From assembly GCF_903946935.1 (NCBI RefSeq), contig NZ_CAJAXH010000141.1, positions 1 to 64,000 on the forward strand: a stretch of DNA of 64,000 nt, written 5' to 3'. This document shows positions 54,392 to 64,000 of the stretch, piece by piece. Positions within the stretch are counted from its first letter, which is position 1; each line of letters opens with the position of its first letter. The position numbers were made by a program, and so were the translations under genes. The DNA is from an uncultured Thiodictyon sp. (lineage in GTDB: Bacteria > Pseudomonadota > Gammaproteobacteria > Chromatiales > Chromatiaceae). The notes beneath the pieces are model-generated. The model saw only the letters and a list, made by a program, of their open reading frames with translations. It was not told the DNA's origin and did not search any database.

Positions 54392-54886
54392 ATGAACTGG
54401 GTCGATACTGTCATCATTGCAATTATTGTTTTGTCCGCCCTGGTTGGACTGGCCCGCGGGTTGCTTCGCGAGGTTATGTCATTGGCCGTGTGGGCGGCCG
54501 CCGCCGGGGTTGGCTATCTCTATCACAAGGGTGTAGCGGAGGCCCTCACCCCCTATATCGGCCAGCCGACCGTGCGCCTGGCCGTCGCCTATGCCGTGCT
54601 CGCGACGGGGGTGCTGATCCTGGGTGCCGTGGTCGGGGCCCTGCTGGGCACCCTGGTCGACAAGGCCGCGGCGCTGCGTTGGACCGACCGGTTGCTCGGT
54701 CTCGTGTTCGGGGCGGCGCGCGGCGGGGTGCTGATCGCGATGGCGGTCTACCTGGCGGCCCTGACCCCGGTGGCGGATGAGCCCTGGTGGCAGGATTCGG
54801 GGGCCATCGCGCAGTCTAAGCAGGCCGCCGACTGGCTGATAAAGTTGATCCCGCCGGGGATTACAGACCAGTTGAAGAGGGTTTGA
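54392..54886 (+). CDS. cvpA: CvpA family inner-membrane protein
   Basis: 164 aa, four hydrophobic segments. Begins MNWVDTVIIAIIVLSALVG, then ARGLLREV and a C-terminal RLLGLVFGAARGGVL as in CvpA. CvpA is required for colicin V production in E. coli and for envelope tolerance in several bacteria; biochemical role unknown. Directly upstream of purF, the conserved pairing. Confidence 0.93.
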   Translation: MNWVDTVIIAIIVLSALVGLARGLLREVMSLAVWAAAAGVGYLYHKGVAEALTPYIGQPTVRLAVAYAVLATGVLILGAVVGALLGTLVDKAAALRWTDRLLGLVFGAARGGVLIAMAVYLAALTPVADEPWWQDSGAIAQSKQAADWLIKLIPPGITDQLKRV

Positions 54887-55017
54887 GCAGGTGCTCCAGT
54901 CTTCCTGATCCTCAGATAGGTCGGTTAGCGCTTGTGGCCAGTCGCGTTCTCGGTTAGCCTGTCTGGTTTCCTGTCCTCCGCCGCTCGTGTGTGGCGGAGC
55001 CTCCAGTTGAGGTCCCC

Positions 55018-56532
55018 ATGTGCGGCATCGTCGGCATCGTCGGTAAGGGTCCGGCCAATCAAGCACTCTATGACGCGCTCTTGGTGCTCCAGCACCGGGG
55101 GCAGGATGCGGCTGGGATCGTCACTTGCGAGGGTGATAAACTCCACCTGTGCAAGGACAGCGGTCTGGCCCGCGACGTCTTTCGCACCCGCAATATGATC
55201 CAGTTGCGCGGCACCATGGGGGTCGGCCATGTGCGCTATCCGACCGCCGGGGCGGCCGGCTCCGCCGAGGCCCAGCCCTTCTATGTCAACTCGCCCTATG
55301 GCATTGTGTTGGCCCACAACGGCAACCTCACCAATGCCGAGGACCTGAAGCGCGACCTCTTCGTCGACGACCTGCGCCATATCAATACCGACTCAGACTC
55401 GGAGGTCCTGCTCAATATCTTCGCCCACGAATTGCAGAGCCAGGGCAAGTTACGTATCGACGAGCAGGACATCTTTCGCGCCGTGGCCGGGGTGCATCGG
55501 CGCTGCCGGGGCGGTTATGCGGCGGTCGCGATGATCCCGGGCTTCGGCGTATTCGGTTTCCGCGACCCCTTCGGCATTCGCCCCCTGATCTATGGCCGCC
55601 GCGAGACCGACGCGGGCACCGAGTACATGATCGCCTCCGAATCGGTAGCCCTGAACACCCTGGGATTCACCCTGGTGGCGGATGTCGCCCCGGGGGAGGT
55701 GGTGTTCATCTCGGTGGACGGTACCCTCTATACGCAGCAGTGCGCCGACGCGCCGCTGCTCTCGCCCTGTATCTTCGAGTTCGTCTATCTCGCCCGGCCC
55801 GACTCCATCATCGACAACATCTCGGTCCATAAGGCGCGCTCGCGGATGGGCAAGCGCCTGGCCGCCAAGATTCGCCGGCAGTGGGCGGCCCACGACATCG
55901 ATGTCGTCATCCCGATCCCGGATACCAGCCGCACCGCCGCGCTGCAACTGGCCAATCATTTAGGCGTCCCCTATACCGAAGGCTTCATCAAGAACCGCTA
56001 TATCGGGCGGACCTTTATCATGCCCGGGCAGGCGGTGCGCAAGCAGTCGGTGCGCCAGAAACTCAATGCCATCGATCTGGAGTTCAAGAAAAAGAATGTG
56101 TTGCTGGTGGACGACTCCATCGTGCGCGGGACCACCTCCCAGCAGATCATCCAGATGGCACGCGAGGCCGGGGCCAACCGGGTCTATTTCGCTTCCGCCG
56201 CGCCGCCGGTGCGCTTCCCCAATGTCTATGGGATCGATATGCCGTCCGCCACCGAACTGGTGGCACACGGGCGTAGCGAGGAGTCGGTCGCCGACTTCTT
56301 GGGTGCTGACGGGCTCATCTACCAGGATCTGAACGACCTGATCCAGGCGGTCCAGAAAAAGGGTAAGAGCCATGTGGACCGCTTCGATTGCTCGGTCTTC
56401 GATGGTCATTATGTGACCGGGGACGTGACCCCGAACTACCTCCAACACTTGGAGGCCAACCGCAACGACGCTGCCAAGGCGACGCGCTCCCGGCACAGTG
56501 AGACCGTCATTGACCTACACAATTCAGCCTGA
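55018..56532 (+). CDS. purF: amidophosphoribosyltransferase PurF
   Basis: 504 aa from ATG 55018, so that Cys2 (MCGIVGIVG) becomes the N-terminal nucleophile after Met removal; the longer frame from 54991 would block this. An Ntn glutaminase domain ([16 protein letters not shown]) is followed by a phosphoribosyltransferase domain with [13 protein letters not shown]. It makes phosphoribosylamine, the first step of purine synthesis. Its 3' end overlaps the next gene by 35 bases. Confidence 0.97.
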   Translation: MCGIVGIVGKGPANQALYDALLVLQHRGQDAAGIVTCEGDKLHLCKDSGLARDVFRTRNMIQLRGTMGVGHVRYPTAGAAGSAEAQPFYVNSPYGIVLAHNGNLTNAEDLKRDLFVDDLRHINTDSDSEVLLNIFAHELQSQGKLRIDEQDIFRAVAGVHRRCRGGYAAVAMIPGFGVFGFRDPFGIRPLIYGRRETDAGTEYMIASESVALNTLGFTLVADVAPGEVVFISVDGTLYTQQCADAPLLSPCIFEFVYLARPDSIIDNISVHKARSRMGKRLAAKIRRQWAAHDIDVVIPIPDTSRTAALQLANHLGVPYTEGFIKNRYIGRTFIMPGQAVRKQSVRQKLNAIDLEFKKKNVLLVDDSIVRGTTSQQIIQMAREAGANRVYFASAAPPVRFPNVYGIDMPSATELVAHGRSEESVADFLGADGLIYQDLNDLIQAVQKKGKSHVDRFDCSVFDGHYVTGDVTPNYLQHLEANRNDAAKATRSRHSETVIDLHNSA

Positions 56533-57754
56533 TCTTGAGCCTTTCCCGGACGCCTTGACGCAGTCCGGTAGCACCCGACCCGGCTTCGCCACCCGCGCGG
56601 TGCGTACCGGACATCGGCGCACTCACGAGGGCGAGCACGGCGAGCCCATCTTCACCACCTCCAGCTTTGTCTTCGACAGCGCCGCGGAGGCCGCGGCACG
56701 TTTCTCCGGGGAGAGCCCGGGGAACATCTATTCGCGTTTCACCAACCCTACGGTCCGTGCATTCGAGGAACGATTGGCAGCGCTGGAGGGGAGTGAGTCT
56801 TGTGTCGCCACGGCCTCCGGCATGGCCGCCATCCTGGCGGTCTGTATGGGACTCTTGCAGACCGGGGACCATCTCGTGGCCTCCCGCAGCTTGTTCGGCA
56901 GCACCACGCTGCTGTTCAACAAATATCTCAGTCGCTTCGGCATTGGAACCAGCTATTGCGACCTGAGCGACCTGGCCGCCTGGGATGCAGCGATCGGCCC
57001 GCAGACCCGGCTGTTGTTCTGTGAGACCCCGTCCAATCCAATCACTGAGATGGTCGATCTGCGTACACTCGCCGAACTTGCCCATCGCCGCAACTGCCTG
57101 CTGGTGGTGGACAATTGCTTCTGCACGCCGGCCCTGCAACGCCCGCTGGAACTGGGCGCCGATCTGGTCATCCACTCGGCCACCAAATATCTGGACGGGC
57201 AGGGGCGGTGCGTCGGCGGGGCCGTGCTGGGGGATCGCAAGCGGGTCGGGGAGGAGGTCTATGGCGTACTGCGCACCGCCGGGCCGACCTTAAGCCCCTT
57301 TAATGCCTGGGTCTTCCTCAAGGGTTTGGAAACCCTAGAGTTGCGGATGGCGGCCCACTCCCAGGGTGCGGCGGGACTCGCCGACTGGCTGGCTGCACAA
57401 CCCGGGGTCGCGCACGTCTACTACCCGGGTCGGGCAGACCACCCTCAGCACCACTTGGTCGGCGTGCAGCAACGCGGTGGTGGCGGCATCGTTGCATTCG
57501 ACGTGCATGGCGGACGCCCCGGCGCGTGGGGCGTGATCGACGCCACCCGCCTGCTGTCGATCACCGCGAACCTGGGCGACACCAAGACCACCATCACCCA
57601 CCCCGCCAGCACCACCCACGGTCGCCTGACCCCGGAACAGCGCGCGGCGTCGGGCATCGGCGAGGGCCTGATCCGGGTCGCCGTGGGTCTGGAGTGTCTG
57701 GTCGACATCCAGGCTGACCTGGCGCGCGGGTTGGCGCTGCTCCCGGGGCAGTAA
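56498..57754 (+). CDS. metZ: O-succinylhomoserine sulfhydrylase MetZ
   Basis: 418 aa from GTG 56498 (TTG 56510 possible), overlapping purF. Cys/Met-metabolism PLP family: PLP Lys in [27 protein letters not shown] and DNCFCTP. It converts O-succinylhomoserine and sulfide to homocysteine. The purF-metZ neighbourhood supports MetZ over cystathionine gamma-synthase, though sequence alone does not fully exclude the latter. Confidence 0.9.
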   Translation: MRPSLTYTIQPDLEPFPDALTQSGSTRPGFATRAVRTGHRRTHEGEHGEPIFTTSSFVFDSAAEAAARFSGESPGNIYSRFTNPTVRAFEERLAALEGSESCVATASGMAAILAVCMGLLQTGDHLVASRSLFGSTTLLFNKYLSRFGIGTSYCDLSDLAAWDAAIGPQTRLLFCETPSNPITEMVDLRTLAELAHRRNCLLVVDNCFCTPALQRPLELGADLVIHSATKYLDGQGRCVGGAVLGDRKRVGEEVYGVLRTAGPTLSPFNAWVFLKGLETLELRMAAHSQGAAGLADWLAAQPGVAHVYYPGRADHPQHHLVGVQQRGGGGIVAFDVHGGRPGAWGVIDATRLLSITANLGDTKTTITHPASTTHGRLTPEQRAASGIGEGLIRVAVGLECLVDIQADLARGLALLPGQ

Positions 57755-57831
57755 GCCTGTGAGGCTGAGTAAGGCGCAGCGGAATCATCGCTACCTTCTT
57801 CGCTGGCGACAATTACTCTTTGCATATTCTT

Positions 57832-58446
57832 CTATAGATAGAGCAATATCGCGAAATAATGACTGGCGCTGCCGGCCAGCACAAACAGGTGCCAGATGCC
57901 GTGGCACCAGGGCCAGCGTCCGGCAAGCGCGTAGAAGATCACCCCGACGGTGTAGAAGATCCCGCCCGCCAGCAGCCACCCGAACCCGGCCGGGGGCAGG
58001 GCCGCGATGATATCGTGCAGGGCAAGCACGATGAGCCAGCCCATCGACAGATAAATGGCGACTGATAGTAGTCGCCCGCCCCCACCGCGTAGGGTGTCGA
58101 TGAGGATGCCGACGACGGCCAACCCCCAGACCGCACCGAACAACCACCAGCCGGTTTCGCCCTTGAGTGCGACCAGCGTGAAGGGGGTGTAGGTGCCGGC
58201 GATCAGCAGATAGATCGCATGGTGGTCGAGGACCTGGAAGACGGCCTTGGCCCGACCCCGCAGGCTGTGATACAGGGTGGAGGACAGGTACAGCAGGAAC
58301 AGCGTCATCCCATAAACGGTGAAGCTGACGATCCGCATGGCCCCGCCCTCGACACCGGCCAAGGTCACCATCACGGTGGCGCCGATCAGGGCCAGAACGG
58401 CCCCGACCAAGTGGGTGATACTGTTGAAGCGCTCGCCTGGGTACAT
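57832..58446 (-). CDS. hemolysin III / PAQR family membrane protein
   Basis: 204 aa from the ATG at 58446 (start MYPGERFNSITHLVGA). Seven TM segments with family motifs: the early FNSITHLVG, SSTLYHS, LDHHAIYLLIAGTYTPF and the C-terminal WHLFVLAGSASHYFAI, which together supply the conserved His/Asp/Ser metal-site residues of the PAQR superfamily. Function in bacteria is poorly defined. It is convergent with metZ. Confidence 0.9.
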   Translation of the reverse strand: MYPGERFNSITHLVGAVLALIGATVMVTLAGVEGGAMRIVSFTVYGMTLFLLYLSSTLYHSLRGRAKAVFQVLDHHAIYLLIAGTYTPFTLVALKGETGWWLFGAVWGLAVVGILIDTLRGGGGRLLSVAIYLSMGWLIVLALHDIIAALPPAGFGWLLAGGIFYTVGVIFYALAGRWPWCHGIWHLFVLAGSASHYFAILLYL

Positions 58447-58511
58447 CCGGGGCTTAACTCCGTCACATTGATTCGATAGATGGGGGGCGGTTGCCAAACG
58501 GCCCTCAAGCT

Positions 58512-59465
58512 TCAGCCAGAGCCAGATAGCCCCGATCTCTGTGATTCAAGCCACTTGCGAAGCCGAATGGAATCGCCCACCGGGTTGCGCTTACCGGGCG
58601 AGTCCAGGAGCACGATCGAGAGCAGGCGCCCGCCGATGACCGCCCGCATCACCAGGCAGTGACCGGCCTCGTTGACGAAACCGGTCTTGCTCAGTTCCAG
58701 GTGCCAATCCGGGCTTCGCACCAGCGGGTTGGTGTTGCGGTAATGCAGGGTGCCGCCGTCACCATAGGGTTTCACCTCCATCTCCCCGGTCGTGGTGATC
58801 TCGCTGATCAGCGGGTAACTTGCCGCCGCACGTACCATTTTCACCAGGTCCTCGGCGGTGGAGATATTGTTCCCGTCCAGGCCAGTGGGGTCAGCAAATC
58901 GCGACTCGGTCATCCCCAGCGTCGCCGCCTTGCGGTTCATGGCCTCCACAAAGGCCGGCTTACCGCCGGGGAAGGTCGTACGTCCCAGGGCCGAGGCGGC
59001 GCGGTTGTCCGATGACATCAGGGCGACGGCCAGGACTTCCCGGCGCTGCAAGGTGGCCGCCCGATCGATCCGCAGACGCGAACGGCTGTGGCGCAGTTGG
59101 TCGCGGTCCTCCTCCAGGATCGTCACCGGTTCATCCAGGGGCGCCGCGGCGTCCAGCACCACCATGGCGGTCATCAGCTTGGTGATGGAGGCGATAGGCC
59201 GCTGGTCGCGCGTCTTCTTGGCATAGACGGGGTGGTCGGACTCGTCCACCACCAGGATCGAGGCCGAACTCAGGCCCAGGCGCGGCAGCACGATTTCGGG
59301 CATCGGCGGACGGGGCTCCGGCACCGGCGCGGCCAAGGCTAAGGTGGTCGTGGCGGGGGCCGCCGTCGGCGCCGCCCCGGCGAACTGTGCGTCGACCTGG
59401 GCCGCTCGCGGTAAGGCCAGCGCGACGACCAAAAAAAACAGGGGGATGCGAAGAGTCGATCTCAC
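58512..59465 (-). CDS. pbpG: D-alanyl-D-alanine endopeptidase, PBP7-like
   Basis: 317 aa with a signal peptide (residues about 1-25, VALALPRAAQ). Peptidase S11 active site: SITKLM (SxxK), SDN in MSSDNRAAS, and KTG in LSKTGFVNEAG. It cleaves D,D cross-links in peptidoglycan. It lacks the C-terminal membrane-anchoring domain of PBP5/6, so the PBP7 type is preferred. Confidence 0.87.
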   Translation of the reverse strand: MRSTLRIPLFFLVVALALPRAAQVDAQFAGAAPTAAPATTTLALAAPVPEPRPPMPEIVLPRLGLSSASILVVDESDHPVYAKKTRDQRPIASITKLMTAMVVLDAAAPLDEPVTILEEDRDQLRHSRSRLRIDRAATLQRREVLAVALMSSDNRAASALGRTTFPGGKPAFVEAMNRKAATLGMTESRFADPTGLDGNNISTAEDLVKMVRAAASYPLISEITTTGEMEVKPYGDGGTLHYRNTNPLVRSPDWHLELSKTGFVNEAGHCLVMRAVIGGRLLSIVLLDSPGKRNPVGDSIRLRKWLESQRSGLSGSG

Positions 59466-59562
59466 TTAGATGTCCTTGAATGAGCTGGAAGGTCGCGGCG
59501 CTGACCTGAGGATTGAGGCGGTGCCGCGACCAAGTCACATGGTAGCCTGGCTGGCGGAAAAC

Positions 59563-60129
59563 TCAAGACTTCGGTAGGGTCACCCCCCGCTGGCCCTGAT
59601 ACTTGCCGGCGCGATCCCGATAGGACGTCTCGCAGACCTCATCCGACTCGAAAAACAGGATCTGGGCCACCCCTTCGTTGGCGTAGATCTTGGCCGGCAG
59701 GGTGGTGGTGTTGGAGAACTCCAAGGTCACATGGCCTTCCCATTCAGGTTCCAATGGGGTTACATTTACTATAATACCACATCTTGCATAAGTCGATTTT
59801 CCAAGACAAATAACAAGGACATCCCGTGGGATACGAAAATATTCGACGGTCCGCGCCAGGGCAAATGAGTTGGGGGGGATGATGCAGACGTCTGACTTCA
59901 GGTCCACGAAGCTGTTGGAGTCGAAATTCTTGGGGTCGACGATGGCCGAGTTGATGTTGGTGAAGATCTTGAACTCATCGGCGCAGCGCACATCGTAGCC
60001 GTAGCTGGAGGTGCCGTAGGAGATTACGCGCCCGGTCTCGCCCTCGCGCACCTGCCCCGGCTCGAAGGGTTCGATCATGCCGTGGGCGGCGGCCATGCGG
60101 CGGATCCAGCGGTCGGATTTGATGGTCAT
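59563..60129 (-). CDS. dcd: dCTP deaminase Dcd
   Basis: 188 aa from the ATG at 60129 ([13 protein letters not shown]). Trimeric dUTPase-fold protein: [23 protein letters not shown], catalytic Glu in VTLEFSNTT and the C-terminal [11 protein letters not shown]. It converts dCTP to dUTP for thymidylate synthesis. Divergent from bioA. Confidence 0.96.
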   Translation of the reverse strand: MTIKSDRWIRRMAAAHGMIEPFEPGQVREGETGRVISYGTSSYGYDVRCADEFKIFTNINSAIVDPKNFDSNSFVDLKSDVCIIPPNSFALARTVEYFRIPRDVLVICLGKSTYARCGIIVNVTPLEPEWEGHVTLEFSNTTTLPAKIYANEGVAQILFFESDEVCETSYRDRAGKYQGQRGVTLPKS

Positions 60130-60298
60130 GAGGTTGCTCGTGCGGGCCAAAGCCCGTCAGGGTACATCGGCGGGTGTCGGCGGGCAAAGGGCGCTCGTCG
60201 GGCGCTCGTCGGTCGTGGTCGCGATGGGCAAGCCAGCGTCAAGGATAACCCGGATAATGGCGCGCTTCGCGTGCCGAACCGCAATGCTTGAGTGCCTC

Positions 60299-61585
60299 AT
60301 GGATATCGACCAAGTCCTCGCCATCGACCAGGCCCATGCCTGGCATCCCTACAGCTCCACTGTCGACCGCGACCCGGTCTACCCGGTGCGCGCCGCCCAG
60401 GGATGCCGCCTGCACTTGATGGATGGGCGCACCTTGATCGACGGCATGTCCTCCTGGTGGTGCGCCATCCATGGCTATAACCACCCGGTACTCAATCGGG
60501 CGGTGCAGGACCAGCTCGGGTCCATGGCGCATGTGATGTTTGGGGGGCTGACCCACGAGCCGGCCGCGCGGCTGGTGCAGCACCTGGTGGAACTGACCCC
60601 GGAGCCGCTGCGCCACGTCTTCCTGTGCGACTCGGGGTCGGTCGCGGTGGAGGTGGCGATCAAGATGGCCATCCAGTTCTGGCAGGCCCAGGGGCAGCCG
60701 GGGCGCCACCGGCTGATGACGGTGCGTGGCGGTTATCATGGGGATACCTTCCATGCCATGTCGGTCTGTGACCCGGACTCCGGGATGCACCGTCTGTGGG
60801 GGGCGGTGCTGCCGCAACAGGTCTTCGCCCCGGTTCCTGCCGGCCGCTTCGGTGAGCCCTGGGAGCACAGCCAGATTGCCGCCTTCGCCGACTTGATCGC
60901 GCGCCATCGCCACGAGCTGGCGGCCGTGATCCTGGAACCCATCGTGCAGGGCGCCGGGGGCATGCGGTTCTATTCCAAGGACTATTTGCGTGAGGTCCGC
61001 GCCCTCTGCGATCGGCATGGGGTCTTGCTGATCGCCGACGAGATCGCGACCGGCTTCGGCCGCACCGGAACCCTGTTCGCCTGTACCCAGGCCGGCATCA
61101 GCCCCGACCTCATGACCGTCGGTAAGGCCCTGACCGGCGGCTATCTGACCCTCGCAGCGACCCTGGCCACCGAACGCGTGGCCGCGGGGATCGCGGCCGG
61201 CGACCCGGGGGTCTTCATGCACGGTCCGACCTTTATGGCCAACCCGTTGGCCTGCGCGGTGGCCAATGCCAGTATCGAGCTGCTGCTTGCCACCGATTGG
61301 CAGGGCCGGATCGCCCGGATCGAAACGGGCCTGAAGGCTGGGCTCGCCCCCTGCCGCGGCCGCCCCGGGGTGTTGGACGTGCGGGTCCTGGGGGCGATCG
61401 GGGTGGTCGAGATGCACTCGCCGGTGCCCATGCGCGAGACCCAGCGTCGGTTGGTCGAATTGGGCGTCTGGGTGAGGCCCTTTGGTCGCCTGATCTATCT
61501 CATGCCGCCCTATGTGATCGACGAGACGGAGTTGGCCGCGCTCTGTCGGGCGGTGGTGCAGGTGGTCGGGGAGCGCGCAGGGTGA
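60299..61585 (+). CDS. bioA: adenosylmethionine-8-amino-7-oxononanoate aminotransferase BioA
   Basis: 428 aa from ATG 60299 (MDIDQVLAIDQAHAWHPYSS); ATG 60284 adds 5 residues. Class III aminotransferase with the BioA-specific HPYSS and SSWWCAIHGYNHP segments, GGYHGDTFHAMSV, ADEIATGFGRTG and PLP Lys in MTVGKALTGGY. It converts KAPA to DAPA in biotin synthesis. It stands apart from other bio genes here. Confidence 0.95.
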   Translation: MDIDQVLAIDQAHAWHPYSSTVDRDPVYPVRAAQGCRLHLMDGRTLIDGMSSWWCAIHGYNHPVLNRAVQDQLGSMAHVMFGGLTHEPAARLVQHLVELTPEPLRHVFLCDSGSVAVEVAIKMAIQFWQAQGQPGRHRLMTVRGGYHGDTFHAMSVCDPDSGMHRLWGAVLPQQVFAPVPAGRFGEPWEHSQIAAFADLIARHRHELAAVILEPIVQGAGGMRFYSKDYLREVRALCDRHGVLLIADEIATGFGRTGTLFACTQAGISPDLMTVGKALTGGYLTLAATLATERVAAGIAAGDPGVFMHGPTFMANPLACAVANASIELLLATDWQGRIARIETGLKAGLAPCRGRPGVLDVRVLGAIGVVEMHSPVPMRETQRRLVELGVWVRPFGRLIYLMPPYVIDETELAALCRAVVQVVGERAG

Positions 61586-61621
61586 GGCAACGCAATCAGG
61601 GCCTGCCCTTGGTACCGAACC

Positions 61622-61813
61622 TCAGAATGTCCGCACCGCCAGCATGAGTAGGATCACCAGCAGCACCACCGCGCCTAAGGGGAGCAGGGCGGCCAGCCAA
61701 TCGCCCGCCCCGGCCTTGATGTCGCGGGCTTGCCACTGTTTGTAGGCCGGCCACAAACGCACCAGCAGCAGCACCAGCATGGCCGCCACCGCAATCTTTA
61801 GAAACAGTTCCAT
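61622..61813 (-). CDS. small two-TM membrane protein
   Basis: 63 aa from the ATG at 61813, with an upstream ATG at 61831 giving 69 aa; a GGGGGGA-type ribosome site lies before the longer start. Two hydrophobic segments (LKIAVAAMLVLLLVRLW and LLPLGAVVLLVILLMLAV) flank a short polar loop. No family recognised. The next gene upstream on the same strand is the REC-REC-EAL protein, about 35-55 bases away, so it may be its operon partner. Confidence 0.55.
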   Translation of the reverse strand: MELFLKIAVAAMLVLLLVRLWPAYKQWQARDIKAGAGDWLAALLPLGAVVLLVILLMLAVRTF

Positions 61814-61866
61814 AAGATCACCCCCCTTCATTTCCGTTTTTCGTGGACTAATTGCTCTTTTTAGGG

Positions 61867-63480
61867 TTATCCGTCATACCCGCGGACAAGCTGCCCGACC
61901 ACCACGCTGTTCCAGTCGAATACCGGTTCGGCCAGCGACGGCTGGATCAAATTTCCCTGGATATAGTGGATGCCGCTGCTCCTGACCGGCCCGATCAGGG
62001 CGGGATCGTCGATGCCGGCGGCGATGACCTCGATTCCCTGTTGGCGCAGGCGCCGCACCAGTGAGTTGAGTCGCTCCGGTGTGGACTGGCGCACGGTGTC
62101 GATGGCGAGTCGTACCATCGCCGGCCGCAGGTCCGTCACCAGGTCGAAGGCCACCGGTGTCTGGTCCACATCCAACAGGCAGAGCTTGATCCCCAGTGTG
62201 TTCAGCATCTTTCCCAGGGTCACGGCAATACCCCTGTTCGCAAGAATGTCGTCGACCGTTAACCCCAAGACGATGGCCGGCGGCGCCAAGCCGAGTGCGA
62301 CCAAGCGATCGCGCAGCGCGAGCACCCAGCCCGGGGCGATCAGCGTGTCGAGGTGCTGGCGGATCAGTAGTCCCAGCCCGGATTGCTCCCGCGACTGCTG
62401 CGCGATCACCGCCAGCGCCCGCGTCATGACCCAGTGGTCGATCGCGACACCGCGCCCGCGGCGCTCGGCAATGGATAGCTCCCAAGATGGAATCGGCGAC
62501 CCATCCGGTTCGGTGAGACACAACAGGACTTCCATGCAGCGTCGGCGGTTGGGGACCACCGCCACCAGTGGTTGGTAAAAGAGCCGGAAGCCATGGTCCG
62601 GGCTGCTGTCCGCCAAGGCCTGCTCGATCAGCGAGTCGATGCGTTGTTCATGAGTGGTGGGGTCGCGCTGCTCGGCCAGATTGAGTCGGCGGCGTGAGGC
62701 CATGCTGGAGTCGATGCGCTGGGTCACGGTCTTCACCAGCAGATCTGGGCGCATCGGCTTGGTGATGAAGGCGTCCCCGCCCATGCTCAGGGCATCGAGC
62801 TGCCGTCCGGGGTCGCGTTCAACGGAGAGAAACAGGATCGGTAAGGTCTGATAGATGTCTTGCTCACGGATAATGGCCGCCAACTCGCCCCCATTGGCCG
62901 CGGGCATGTTGAGATCCATGAGGATGAGATGGGGTTGGAATGTCGCCAATATCTCTAATATTCTCAGGGGATCGGTCAGGGCGCGTACCTGGAGTCCGGC
63001 CGCCGTCAGGATGCGCTCGGCCAGCAGTGCCTGCATGGCGTCATCGTCCACCACCAACACGCGGCGAACCGTGCCGGGCGGCGGTCGGCACGCCGAGACC
63101 AGGGTTGCCACCAGTACATCGGCGTCCACCGGGGTTACAAAATAGGCCGCCGCATTGGCCCGCAGGGCCTGGAGACGCGGGCCGATCTCCTTCGTTGCGG
63201 CGATGATCACCAAATGCGGTGCCTTGATGCCGGCTTGTGTCAGTTCGTCGATCCAGTCCTTCAGGGTTTCGCCAGGCGCGAGCCGGGCCGTGTCCAAGAT
63301 CAGCGACTGGTACTTGAATCCCGCTGTCGCCGGGGGTTGCTCGTCCCGGTCGTCGGCGGCGAACAGGGCGATCCCCCGAGCGGCGAGCAAGGGTGCGATG
63401 CGCTCGGGTAGGTCGGGGTCCGGGCCGAGATAGAGTACACTCGGCGTGGTGGGTTCGGCGGTGTTATGGTGGTCGTGCAT
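61867..63480 (-). CDS. REC-REC-EAL protein with degenerate EAL domain
   Basis: 537 aa from the ATG at 63480. The first receiver-like domain (residues about 15-135) lacks normal phosphorylation motifs. The second (about 140-260) has VLVVDDDAMQALLAE, ILMDLNMPAANG and ITKPMRPD and looks functional. The C-terminal EAL-like domain (about 285-530) has MEVLLCL for EAL, LDVDQT for DDFG and AAGID for AEGVE, so catalysis is unlikely. It shares its particular substitutions and C-terminal ...GNLIQPSLAEPVFDWN layout with the degenerate EAL protein ending the chp operon (22712-24436), indicating a common ancestor and probably a c-di-GMP receptor or scaffold role. Confidence 0.82.
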   Translation of the reverse strand: MHDHHNTAEPTTPSVLYLGPDPDLPERIAPLLAARGIALFAADDRDEQPPATAGFKYQSLILDTARLAPGETLKDWIDELTQAGIKAPHLVIIAATKEIGPRLQALRANAAAYFVTPVDADVLVATLVSACRPPPGTVRRVLVVDDDAMQALLAERILTAAGLQVRALTDPLRILEILATFQPHLILMDLNMPAANGGELAAIIREQDIYQTLPILFLSVERDPGRQLDALSMGGDAFITKPMRPDLLVKTVTQRIDSSMASRRRLNLAEQRDPTTHEQRIDSLIEQALADSSPDHGFRLFYQPLVAVVPNRRRCMEVLLCLTEPDGSPIPSWELSIAERRGRGVAIDHWVMTRALAVIAQQSREQSGLGLLIRQHLDTLIAPGWVLALRDRLVALGLAPPAIVLGLTVDDILANRGIAVTLGKMLNTLGIKLCLLDVDQTPVAFDLVTDLRPAMVRLAIDTVRQSTPERLNSLVRRLRQQGIEVIAAGIDDPALIGPVRSSGIHYIQGNLIQPSLAEPVFDWNSVVVGQLVRGYDG

Positions 63481-63613
63481 GGCGCTCTCGCGGCAGTCCG
63501 GGTCCTTGATGCGGATAGTGCAACCATAGCAGAGTGCTGGAGCGCGTAGTGGGACGGCGGACACGAACGGCAGCGGGGCCTGCGACTCCCGATGGCCGCC
63601 TAAGTGCTGCTCG

Positions 63614-64000
63614 TCACGGCAGGATCTCGACCGGGGTCCCCGCAGCGGTGAGCGACCAGATCTCGTCGATCTCCAGATTGGACACCGCGATACAACCGAA
63701 GGTCCAATCGCCGGCGCGCTGCTGCGCCGCACCATTGGGTTGGCCGTGGATCATGATCAGGCCGCCCGGGTCGACCCCCTGTACCTGTGCCCGCAGGCGA
63801 TCGGTCGGGCTCGGATAGGAGATCTGCAGGGCCTTGTGGTAGCCGCTGCGATCGACGCGTCGGTCGATGCGGTAACGGCCTTCCGGGGTCCGCCCGTCGC
63901 CTTGGTGGCGTTTGTGACCGGTCGGCTGGAGGCCAAGGGCGATCTTGTAGGTACGCCATGGCGTGTTGCCGCGCATCAGATAGAGGCGTCGTTGCGCCTT
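63614..64000 (-). CDS. L,D-transpeptidase (YkuD) family protein, partial
   Basis: The reading frame runs off the window edge, so the N-terminus is missing; an ATG at 63976 is internal to the domain (the frame reads KAQRRLYLMRGNTPWRTY from the edge). The catalytic region has GLIMIHGQPN and TFGCIAVSN with the nucleophile Cys. YkuD enzymes form or remodel 3-3 peptidoglycan cross-links or attach lipoproteins, in the periplasm. Confidence 0.85.
   Translation of the reverse strand, partial: KAQRRLYLMRGNTPWRTYKIALGLQPTGHKRHQGDGRTPEGRYRIDRRVDRSGYHKALQISYPSPTDRLRAQVQGVDPGGLIMIHGQPNGAAQQRAGDWTFGCIAVSNLEIDEIWSLTAAGTPVEILP

Overview
The window looks like chromosome of a high-GC gammaproteobacterium, most plausibly a purple sulfur bacterium (Chromatiaceae) or close relative. 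This rests on the conserved core blocks ftsY-ftsE-ftsX-rpoH and leuCDB-asd-fimV-truA-trpF-trpB-trpA-accD-folC-SPOR-cvpA-purF-metZ, plus many intergenic dispersed repeats and expanded type IV pilus signalling. The family assignment is inference; no photosynthesis gene lies in the window.

Layout. 1-3443: accessory locus with a 781-aa protein ending in a formylglycine-generating-enzyme-like (C-type lectin fold) domain and a truncated tandem paralogue. The 3' ends of both look like diversity-generating-retroelement (DGR) variable regions, each followed by a long hairpin. 3552-10026: MaoC-like hydratase, periplasmic OB-fold protein, TlpA-like thioredoxin, then ftsY, ftsE, ftsX and rpoH with a terminator. 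10227-11489: phosphodiesterase-family protein on the minus strand. 11811-24436: plus-strand Pil-Chp array (pilG, pilH, pilI, pilJ, a giant chpA, a ChpC-like CheW, and a REC/GGDEF/EAL protein with degenerate output domains). 24616-32345: a second, convergent chemosensory array on the minus strand (two response regulators, CheW, a methyl-accepting protein with a very short periplasmic loop, a CheA-REC hybrid) whose last gene encodes a microbial rhodopsin. 32791-37925: very large membrane protein and a four-CBS protein. 38136-39191: pilT. 39192-40099: gene-poor stretch with a decayed radical-SAM remnant and a MITE-like insertion. 40100-57754: leucine, threonine/lysine-branch, tryptophan, fatty-acid, folate, purine and methionine biosynthesis genes with fimV and truA embedded. 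57832-64000: hemolysin-III-like protein, PBP7-type peptidase, dcd, bioA, a small membrane protein, a second degenerate REC-REC-EAL protein and a partial L,D-transpeptidase.

The most interesting content is the second chemosensory array. Its gene order resembles the cyanobacterial Pix/Tax1 phototaxis cluster and type IV pilus Chp clusters, but it ends in a proteorhodopsin-like gene that keeps the retinal lysine (K232) and D228 while the usual TM3 counterion and donor positions are Tyr90 and Met101. A rhodopsin feeding a pilus-type chemosensory pathway is a reasonable, testable hypothesis. Neither array carries a CheR or CheB homologue in the window. With pilT, fimV and two FimX-like degenerate EAL proteins, the window is rich in surface-motility control. 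The second theme is the DGR-like locus at the left edge; no reverse transcriptase or template repeat was seen, so it would have to be diversified in trans. The third is a set of dispersed elements whose inverted termini are built from short iterated units.
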